Source of the DNA: Euryarchaeota archaeon UBA106
GTDB taxonomy: Archaea > Thermoplasmatota > Poseidoniia > Poseidoniales > Thalassarchaeaceae
NCBI GenBank assembly: GCA_002502365.1
Contig: DAOJ01000068.1
Coordinates: 1-10,859, forward strand
Direction: 5' to 3'
DNA: 10,859 nucleotides
Part shown: piece after piece, positions 6,435-10,859 of the stretch
Position numbering within the stretch: the stretch's first letter is position 1
Layout: every line of letters begins with the position of its first letter
Program-made: the position numbers and the translations under genes
The notes under the pieces: model-generated
What the model was told of the DNA's origin: nothing
The model's database searches: none
Seen by the model: the letters and a program-made list of their open reading frames with translations, nothing else

Positions 6435-7364
6435 TTACTCCATGAGTTTTCTGAGGCCTCTTGCTAGTGCTGGGGCTGCACTAACAACAGCTCTTGGATT
6501 AGGTAAAGAATCTGTGCTATGAACGCCATCAACGTGATTTGAAAGCCTCGAAATTGCTCCAGCAGTAAACAAACCATGAGTACATGCTGCATGAACTTCT
6601 GTTGCGCCTTGTTTGTGTAAAGCATCACTAGCTCGACAAATTGTACCACCAGTGCTAATCATATCATCAACAATCGCTACCACTTTTCCATTTACATCAA
6701 GATCCTTTGGAGTGTGTTCTATTGTATGAGCGTCAATTCTGGTTTTCTCAAGATAACTAAAATCCCATCCGCCTATTGTAGCTACTTCTGATGCCCTATC
6801 AATAGCACCTTTGTCAGGGCTTAAAATAAAATCAGGATTAACTTCATTGGAAAGTCTTGCAGCAATTTCTGGCATTGCACTAACAAATTCAACTGGGACG
6901 GATAGATCTTCTAGAATAGCCGGAGCATGCAGGTCCAGAATAGCAATGCCGTCACAACAACGAGAAAGCATATCTCCAATCACACGTGCGCTGATAGCCT
7001 CTCCTGGAGAGAATCTCTTGTCTTGTCTAGAGTAACCAAAGTATGGGATTGCTAAATAGACCTCAGAACCAACATCTGGAAGACTTTGAGGTTCTAAGCC
7101 CTTGTAGTTTGAAAGTTCACCTGCTCTAACAGATGAAATGGCCTCCAATAGGAGTATCGTCTCCAAAACACCTGAATCTGGAAATGTGTTTGAGACCAAC
7201 ACAACTGGCTCGCTCCGCACCGACTCAATAGACTCAGATGGAACTCTAACATAGCCCTCGCCGTCAGGAAATCTCCTACTGATTAATTCTAGGTGTTCCA
7301 TGTCTAATAACGGAGCCAAGGATTCTGCAATCGCTCGGCCTGAGGAACCACTCACAACCGGCAT
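6435..7364 (-). CDS. prs: Ribose-phosphate pyrophosphokinase (PRPP synthetase)
   Basis: A 309-residue cytoplasmic enzyme making PRPP from ribose 5-phosphate and ATP, the entry point for purine, pyrimidine, His and Trp synthesis. Motifs in order: MPVVSGSSGRAIA (N-terminus), RRFPDGEGYVR (30-40), IPYFGYSRQDKRF (106-118), ILDLHAP (142-148), SPDKGAI (182-188), the PRPP-binding loop VDDMISTGGT (232-241) and CTHGLF (261-266). All key blocks are intact. Between the helix ending near 80 and the strand at 103 there are roughly 20 additional residues (GELSNYKGLEPQSLPDVGSE) compared with typical archaeal enzymes. ATG 7364 matches the family N-terminus, but no Shine-Dalgarno precedes it; instead a short out-of-frame ORF with a good site overlaps it (7276-7395). 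The unknown gene follows two bases later. Confidence 0.95.
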   Translation of the reverse strand: MPVVSGSSGRAIAESLAPLLDMEHLELISRRFPDGEGYVRVPSESIESVRSEPVVLVSNTFPDSGVLETILLLEAISSVRAGELSNYKGLEPQSLPDVGSEVYLAIPYFGYSRQDKRFSPGEAISARVIGDMLSRCCDGIAILDLHAPAILEDLSVPVEFVSAMPEIAARLSNEVNPDFILSPDKGAIDRASEVATIGGWDFSYLEKTRIDAHTIEHTPKDLDVNGKVVAIVDDMISTGGTICRASDALHKQGATEVHAACTHGLFTAGAISRLSNHVDGVHSTDSLPNPRAVVSAAPALARGLRKLME

Positions 7365-7395
7365 GAGTAAACTGCGCGAGAGGTGAGTCCTTCAT
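7276..7395 (-). CDS. Possible 39-codon upstream ORF overlapping the prs start
   Basis: Starting at ATG 7395 with AGGAG five bases upstream, 39 codons (MKDSPLAQFTHAGCEWFLRP...) are read before TAG at 7276-7278. It overlaps the first 89 bases of prs in another frame. The only support is the good ribosome-binding site and the lack of one at prs itself. The amino-acid sequence resembles nothing I know, and overlap with prs codons constrains it. It may be a regulatory upstream ORF or chance. Confidence 0.2.
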   Translation of the reverse strand: MKDSPLAQFTHAGCEWFLRPSDCRILGSVIRHGTPRINQ

Positions 7396-7477
7396 GACTT
7401 CTCCTATTGACATTCAAGTCGGAATAATGCTCGATGGGCATATTCAAAATGGGTATGCTTGTCCGAAGATTGCTCAG

Positions 7478-7555
7478 GGGCGTGTAGCTTAGCTTGGCTG
7501 GAGCACCCGGCTGATAACCGGGAGGTCGCAGGTTCAAATCCTGCCATGCCCACCA
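7478..7555 (+). tRNA. tRNA-Ile(GAT) with encoded CCA
   Basis: A full cloverleaf can be folded: acceptor GGGCGTG/CATGCCC (one G-T pair), D-stem GCTT/GAGC, anticodon stem CCCGG/CCGGG around loop CTGATAA with anticodon GAT at 7513-7515, variable AGGTC, T-arm GCAGG-TTCAAAT-CCTGC, discriminator A at 7552 and CCA at 7553-7555. There is no intron. It decodes AUC/AUU. It lies between the divergent-facing starts and ends of minus-strand genes, 113 bases from the prs start. An AT-rich stretch TATTCAAAAT (7441-7450), roughly 30 bases upstream, may be its TATA element. Confidence 0.97.
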
Positions 7556-7592
7556 ATAATTATCTTCCATACGGAGTGAGTATCTTCTAAAT

Positions 7593-8171
7593 TTACTCAG
7601 AATCGCCATTTAATTGTAAAAAGCTTGGAAGAGTAACCAATCTTGTTACTGTGCAGCGTAGAATCAATTCGTCCAAGAAGGCAGTTGTTCGAGCCAATTG
7701 TTTGACTGGTATGATAAGTTGTTCCGGTAGGTTGTATTTCCTTCTCAATACTGCGTGTGTGTTTACTACTACACCTCTGTACGTACGCTTTACTTTTACA
7801 AAACCCGCAACATTTCCGATGTCAATGCCATCATTGTCCATTACCGCACGATCTACTAGTTCATCTGGCGCCCAAAGCTGTTCGTCAATACGAATGGTAT
7901 TTCTCCATCTGCGCTGAAGTTCTCTCATAGACTTAGAGAGTTTTACTCCTCCGTCTGGCCTTATGCTGTGGACTAATTCTTTCGACAATGGTGCATGTTC
8001 AGCAGGCTTTCGCATGTATTCACCTGCAACATCGTCTACAACTTCGAGTCGCATTGATTGAACAAATTCATCACGTGGATGAGATCGTTCTCCTGTGATT
8101 ACACCAACTAGTGTATCGCCTACGTATACTTCTCTCTGAAGTAATTCCTGGATTCGGTAATCTTCACTCAT
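7593..8171 (-). CDS. Probable tandem PRC-barrel-like protein
   Basis: A 192-residue soluble protein without signal peptide or membrane helix. It seems to hold two related halves. The second (about 100-182) has the PRC-barrel pattern: DELVDRAVMDNDGIDIGNVAG, a strand pair VKVKRTYRGVVV, then LIIPVKQL and a closing strand ELILRCTV. The first half (about 8-95) has VYVGDTLVGVITG, RLEVVDD and a basic helix SKSMRELQRRWR. PRC-barrel domains occur in the ribosome-maturation factor RimM, photosynthetic reaction centres and many small archaeal proteins, including cell-division-related ones; none of these roles can be assigned here. GAGGGA (8177-8182) lies five bases before ATG 8171, supporting the start. 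The fold call rests on pattern only and could be wrong; that this is a real gene is much surer. Confidence 0.5.
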   Translation of the reverse strand: MSEDYRIQELLQREVYVGDTLVGVITGERSHPRDEFVQSMRLEVVDDVAGEYMRKPAEHAPLSKELVHSIRPDGGVKLSKSMRELQRRWRNTIRIDEQLWAPDELVDRAVMDNDGIDIGNVAGFVKVKRTYRGVVVNTHAVLRRKYNLPEQLIIPVKQLARTTAFLDELILRCTVTRLVTLPSFLQLNGDSE

Positions 8172-8243
8172 TTTCTTCCCTCAAATTTTGGTTGGGCTAG
8201 TGCATCCCCCTTGCTTGTCCCTAGGCTTCCTTCTGCGGATTAG

Positions 8244-8253
8244 CACTTATACT
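8244..8253 (-). promoter_or_regulatory. Candidate TATA box for the PRC-barrel-like gene
   Basis: The minus strand reads AGTATAAGTG. A start of transcription about 26 bases downstream (near 8223) would leave a leader of roughly 50 bases ending in the GAGGGA ribosome-binding site. It is close to the archaeal consensus but untested. Confidence 0.4.
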
Positions 8254-8268
8254 ATCTGTTCAATAAGA

Positions 8269-8354
8269 CTGATAATCCAATTGAAAATTTCATTGTAATA
8301 ATAAAATTTCAATTGAAAAATTAAAGTCAATTCAATTTTTTGTATGATTATCAG
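8269..8354. repeat. 86-bp AT-rich dyad element with nested AATTGAAA palindromes
   Basis: The ends are a perfect 9-base inverted repeat, CTGATAATC (8269-8277) and GATTATCAG (8346-8354). Inside are a 12-base inverted pair with one mismatch, AATTGAAAATTT (8279-8290) and AAAATTTCAATT (8303-8314), a perfect 12-base palindrome TTTCAATTGAAA (8307-8318), and TTCAATT (8331-8337). A further AATTTGAAAATT follows at 8355-8366. The density of one motif in both orientations is more than base composition alone suggests, though AT-rich DNA makes such repeats cheap. It could be a regulator array for the two divergent genes or an easily melted DNA element. Confidence 0.55.
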
Positions 8355-8398
8355 AATTTGAAAATTACAAAATCTATGAGGCGATAGATCTCAGAACA

Positions 8399-8470
8399 AT
8401 GGCTATTTTCGATGCTCAAACAGAATCTATTGATTCTGACATTTCAAGAATATTGGACAGCGAATGTTGA
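8399..8470 (+). CDS. Possible 23-residue leader peptide ORF before the aminotransferase
   Basis: ATG 8399 opens MAIFDAQTESIDSDISRILD and three more residues before TGA at 8468-8470. The peptide is acidic and would form a short helix. The AT stretch ACAAAATCT (8367-8375) lies about 27 bases upstream, so a leaderless transcript could begin near this ATG; there is no clear ribosome-binding site. A 7-bp hairpin falls inside it. The stop lies 25 bases before the aminotransferase ATG, which itself lacks a visible Shine-Dalgarno. Short ORFs of this size are common by chance. Confidence 0.25.
   Translation: MAIFDAQTESIDSDISRILDSEC
8421..8438 (+). promoter_or_regulatory. Perfect 7-bp hairpin in the aminotransferase leader
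   Basis: CAGAATC-TATT-GATTCTG has perfect 7-base arms with a 4-base loop. It sits in the presumed 5' leader of the aminotransferase gene, within the possible leader ORF. No T-run follows, so it is not a classical terminator. It may be an RNA structure affecting translation or an operator. Confidence 0.35.
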
Positions 8471-8495
8471 TGAGTGTGTGCTCGTTCGATAATCG

Positions 8496-10004
8496 ATGGC
8501 TGGAGCATACGACCTACTCACCGAGATTCGTTCCAAATCTGGAATTCCCCGAACTGTTGGATTAGGAGATTCAATAATCCAGGAATTTTGTCAACATGAT
8601 TCTAAGCTAGTTAGTGCGATAAATGAAGCTCATGAGAGACATTCGGCTTTGATTGAAGAAGTTGGTGCAGCTACCCTAATGTTAGACGAATCCAACCTTA
8701 TTGAGAAACTTCAGGAGGATTTTGTCAATTTCTATAAGCCAGAAACCGTCAATCCATACATTCCAATTGCAGCTAGGGGACCTTGGATAATTACTGCTCA
8801 TGGTAGGGTAATTCATGATAATGGCGGGTATGGTATGCTTGGAGCGGGGCATGGGCCACAAGAAATCATTGAAGCGATGAGTGATAATTGGGTTATGGCC
8901 AATGTAATGACTCCGTCGTTTAGTCAGAAAAGGCTGGCTGACGCTCTAAGAATAGAAGTTGGTCATACTAGAGGCACTTGTCCATTTTCCCACTTCGTTT
9001 GTCTAAATAGTGGCTCAGAATCTGTTACAATAGGAATGAGAATAGCCGATGTTAATGCAAAACTGATGACCGGAGAAGGCGGTCGCCATGAGGGTAAACC
9101 AATCAAATTGGTAGCACTTAGACAGGCTTTCCACGGTCGTACACAACGTCCAGCAACCATATCTGACTCTTGTAAAGATGGATATAGGAATAATTTAGCA
9201 ACATTCAGAGATGATAACGTAATCATCGTTGAACCTAATGATATCGCTGATTTACAAGCAACTTTCGCTCGCGCTGATCAAGAGGGCTTCTTTATTGAAA
9301 TGATGGCAATGGAGCCAATCCAAGGAGAAGGTAGTCCTGGTCAATGCATAACCCGAGAGTTCTACGATGAAGCTCGTAGGCTAACTAAAGAACACGGGTC
9401 ACTATTGCTAGTCGATTCTATCCAAGCAGGCCTGAGAGGTCAGGGTTGCCTATCCGTAGTCGACTATGATGGCTTCCAAGACGCAGAAGTACCCGACCTA
9501 GAGACTTGGTCTAAAGCTCTGAATGCTGGACAATATCCTTTGTCAGTCCTTGGATTGAGTGAGAAAGCGGCGGAACTGTATGTAGTTGGAATCTATGGTA
9601 ACACGATGACAACTAATCCTCGTGCTTTGGAAACTGCTGTAGCTGTTCTGAATAGGATCACTCCTGAAATGAGGCAAAACATTCGTGAATCAGGTGCAGA
9701 ATTTCTTTCTAAGTTAGAGGATTTGAAAGCGGATTATCCTGACTGTGTTACTTTAGTGCAAGGTACCGGCTTATTGCTGTGTGCAGAATTAGACCCAGAT
9801 AGATTCCCAGTTGTTGGTTTTGGAGGCGTCGAAGAATGGTGCCGAGAACAGGGATTGGGTGTGATTCATGGCGGCCAAAACGCCCTTCGATTCACTCCTC
9901 ATTTCGGTTTGTCAAGTCCAGAGATTGATATGATTTTGACAATCGTCCGAAATTGCCTAGATCATTTCATCACAAAAGAGCAGGCAGCGGTTACAACGGC
10001 TTGA
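8496..10004 (+). CDS. Class III PLP-dependent aminotransferase, substrate unknown
   Basis: A 502-residue fold-type I aminotransferase of the ornithine/GABA/lysine 6-aminotransferase superfamily, expected in the cytoplasm. Landmarks: GYGMLGAGHGP (111-121), phosphate-binding SGSES (172-176), AFHGRT (211-216), EPIQGEG (273-279), PLP-nitrogen Asp307 in LLLVDSIQAG, Schiff-base Lys340 in WSKALNAG, NTMTTNP (369-375), and the C-terminal substrate-carboxylate Arg in NALRFTPHF (R465). Unusual is Ser308 where the superfamily nearly always has Glu (DE-x-Q), and an N-terminal part of some 80 residues before the usual core, making it longer than the common 400-450. L-lysine 6-aminotransferase-like or another omega-aminotransferase activity is possible; I cannot choose. 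ATG 8496 has no ribosome-binding site; the SDR-like gene follows after 38 bases, probably as one unit. Confidence 0.88.
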   Translation: MAGAYDLLTEIRSKSGIPRTVGLGDSIIQEFCQHDSKLVSAINEAHERHSALIEEVGAATLMLDESNLIEKLQEDFVNFYKPETVNPYIPIAARGPWIITAHGRVIHDNGGYGMLGAGHGPQEIIEAMSDNWVMANVMTPSFSQKRLADALRIEVGHTRGTCPFSHFVCLNSGSESVTIGMRIADVNAKLMTGEGGRHEGKPIKLVALRQAFHGRTQRPATISDSCKDGYRNNLATFRDDNVIIVEPNDIADLQATFARADQEGFFIEMMAMEPIQGEGSPGQCITREFYDEARRLTKEHGSLLLVDSIQAGLRGQGCLSVVDYDGFQDAEVPDLETWSKALNAGQYPLSVLGLSEKAAELYVVGIYGNTMTTNPRALETAVAVLNRITPEMRQNIRESGAEFLSKLEDLKADYPDCVTLVQGTGLLLCAELDPDRFPVVGFGGVEEWCREQGLGVIHGGQNALRFTPHFGLSSPEIDMILTIVRNCLDHFITKEQAAVTTA

Positions 10005-10042
10005 ATTTCTAGCCATCACAACCATGAGGGTAAACCTTCCCG

Positions 10043-10747
10043 ATGGTTTTGATGACAAAGGTGGTGCACGTTCTCGGGGAGCAAGATGCAGTATATCTAG
10101 CGCTTGCCGACCGATTAGAACGAGCAGGTGCAACCTTTACTCAGAATAAAGAAGATGCAGATTTGATAATCTCCGTAGGAGAAAATCATCTACCAACCTC
10201 TGAAATTGATGTTGCGGTAATTCCAGCAAATATTGTCAATCCAAATGCCAAACTTATTTTTCGAGTTCATGACATTCTTGTGCCTCAACAAGTAAATGGT
10301 TGGGGTGTTGAAATTTTATCAGATTGGATAAATTGGGTCAAGGGCGGTTCACAAGGAAGCCCTCCAGAAGATATTGATGCCCGTCACTGGGTACACATTC
10401 GGGACGCTACAGATGCAATCGTACAGATTTCATTGACCGACGGGGATACTCCAAGTGGAGTGATTGATTTGGCAGGTCGTCGGGCTTGGAGTTCAGATGC
10501 AGTTTTAGACGAAATGAAATTGCTATGGAGACGATACACTGATGCACTGCATCTGAGCCATACAGTAGAATCTCTCACAAATGTCCCTAGTCCGGCCTCA
10601 CAACAATTTGATGGTCAAATCTCTCGGCCTAATCTAGTTCCATTGCACAATGCAATGCTAGCATCTGGTCGAGAAGAGGGATGGAGGCCTCTAACCGCTA
10701 TGCGCGTGGGGTTGATGGAATTGTTCGCTCATTCGCAGGGCGAATGA
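10043..10747 (+). CDS. Degenerate extended short-chain dehydrogenase/epimerase-like protein
   Basis: A 234-residue protein without signal or membrane segments. Several parts line up in order with extended SDR (NAD-dependent epimerase/dehydratase) proteins: an N-terminal strand-helix TKVVHVLGEQDAVYLALADRL (near 5-25), ADLIISVGE (39-47) at the place of the usual DxVxHLAA, WVHIRDATDAI (116-126) like FVHVDDVAxAI, SGVIDLAGRRAWSSDAVLDEM (138-158) like GVxNxGxGxxxS, and the ending EEGWRPLTAMRVGLMELF (211-228) like LGWxPxTSLEEGL. The GxxGxxG loop is reduced to one Gly and I see no YxxxK. It is also shorter than the usual 300 or more. It may be a non-catalytic relative. ATG 10043 (GAGGG at 10026-10030, 12 bases upstream) or ATG 10052 may be the start. 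It follows the aminotransferase and probably serves it. Confidence 0.6.
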   Translation: MVLMTKVVHVLGEQDAVYLALADRLERAGATFTQNKEDADLIISVGENHLPTSEIDVAVIPANIVNPNAKLIFRVHDILVPQQVNGWGVEILSDWINWVKGGSQGSPPEDIDARHWVHIRDATDAIVQISLTDGDTPSGVIDLAGRRAWSSDAVLDEMKLLWRRYTDALHLSHTVESLTNVPSPASQQFDGQISRPNLVPLHNAMLASGREEGWRPLTAMRVGLMELFAHSQGE

Positions 10748-10771
10748 AAACAATAGATCGTAATCTAATGT

Positions 10772-10859
10772 TCAGGAGCGGTCTGCTTGGACTTGCTTCC
10801 TAACGTCCTGAGCTGCAGACTTAATGCTCTGCATAGTCTTGCGGACTCTTGTTCCAGCT
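10772..10859 (-). CDS. C-terminal fragment of an unknown basic helical protein (runs off right edge)
   Basis: The minus strand from 10858 to 10772 reads 28 codons to TGA: AGTRVRKTMQSIKSAAQDVR and then KQVQADRS. It is basic, amphipathic and helix-forming, like a natural C-terminus. The other two minus frames are stopped within the same stretch. A weak resemblance to the cytoplasmic helix of TatA/TatB twin-arginine translocase subunits is noted, but 28 residues cannot decide. Its stop lies 24 bases from the stop of the convergent SDR-like gene. No terminator is seen in between. Confidence 0.5.
   Translation of the reverse strand, partial: AGTRVRKTMQSIKSAAQDVRKQVQADRS

Larger units (their letters stand above)
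8172..8495. other. 324-base gene-free region between divergent genes
   Basis: No large ORF lies here. It holds, left to right, a 5' leader and TATA-like box for the minus-strand PRC-barrel-like gene (8172-8253), an AT-rich island with dyad and repeat structure (8269-8366), a 6-bp-arm inverted repeat ATCTAT/ATAGAT (8372-8389), a possible 23-codon leader ORF with an internal hairpin (8399-8470), and the 11-base palindrome TCGATAATCGA (8486-8496) overlapping the A of the aminotransferase start codon. Its base composition is far more AT-rich than the flanking genes. Confidence 0.7.

Noticed and set aside
7352..7609. 85-codon minus-strand ORF across the tRNA, reading WQDLNLRPPGYQPGAP
   Set aside because: This is the well-known spurious peptide produced by translating the complement of a tRNA gene; the tRNA explains the sequence.
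8269..8354. Insertion sequence or MITE bounded by the 9-bp inverted repeat
   Set aside because: I see no target-site duplication outside the arms and no transposase; the internal repeats suggest binding sites instead.
8269..8366. AT-rich dyad as a replication origin
   Set aside because: No Orc1/Cdc6 or other replication gene is nearby and no origin-recognition-box-like GC-rich repeats are visible; left as an unexplained element.
8470..8562. Second short ORF (MSVCSFDNRW...) from ATG 8470 overlapping the leader-ORF stop and the aminotransferase start
   Set aside because: No ribosome-binding site, no similarity, and it mostly overlaps the aminotransferase N-terminus in another frame.
1..10859. 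CRISPR array, toxin-antitoxin pair or prophage genes
   Set aside because: No regularly spaced repeats and no integrase, transposase, nuclease or phage structural protein among the readable genes.

Overview
The window looks like archaeal chromosome, most likely a marine Thermoplasmatota-type lineage (Marine Group II/Poseidoniales is my best guess; this is inference from gene content, not a search). The evidence is archaeal L7Ae, S28e, L24e and aIF5B genes in one orientation, a TATA box (TTTATATTA) in front of L7Ae, mixed Shine-Dalgarno and apparently leaderless genes, a bacterial-type cold-shock protein, and moderate GC.

Layout. Positions 1-207 (minus) hold the N-terminus of a MoxR-family AAA ATPase that runs off the left edge. 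Positions 290-5784 (minus) hold the archaeal translation cluster, transcribed right to left: rpl7ae, rps28e, rpl24e, then a small csp gene, then ndk and infB (aIF5B). Between csp and ndk lies a large opposite-strand gene (2662-4686) for a membrane-anchored CocE/X-Pro dipeptidyl-peptidase-like serine hydrolase, which splits the cluster. Upstream of rpl7ae, on the same strand, are prs (ribose-phosphate pyrophosphokinase) and a conserved-looking unknown gene 2 bases after it. A plus-strand tRNA-Ile(GAT) with encoded CCA follows at 7478-7555. A minus-strand gene at 7593-8171 looks like a tandem PRC-barrel protein. A 324-base gene-free stretch (8172-8495) carries an unusual AT-rich dyad array and a possible leader peptide. 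After it come, on the plus strand, a class III PLP aminotransferase (8496-10004) and a gene that looks like a degraded extended-SDR (10043-10747). The right edge cuts the C-terminus of a minus-strand gene (10772-10859).

Working together. The translation genes share a regular start signal: G/A-rich Shine-Dalgarno (GGTG or GAGTG) exactly 6 bases before ATG. This shows that three GTG-initiated extensions (infB, rpl24e, rpl7ae) are artefacts, the GTG being part of the ribosome-binding site. prs and ndk both serve nucleotide supply, infB and the ribosomal proteins serve translation. The aminotransferase and SDR-like gene form a likely two-gene unit of unknown substrate.

Most worth a second look: L24e has lost three of its four zinc-binding cysteines; the SDR-like partner of the aminotransferase lacks nucleotide-binding and catalytic motifs; the aminotransferase has Ser in place of the usual Glu after the PLP-binding Asp; and the 8269-8354 dyad array plus the leader ORF/hairpin are not explained by any coding function. 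I did not find a clear new defence or mobile system here.
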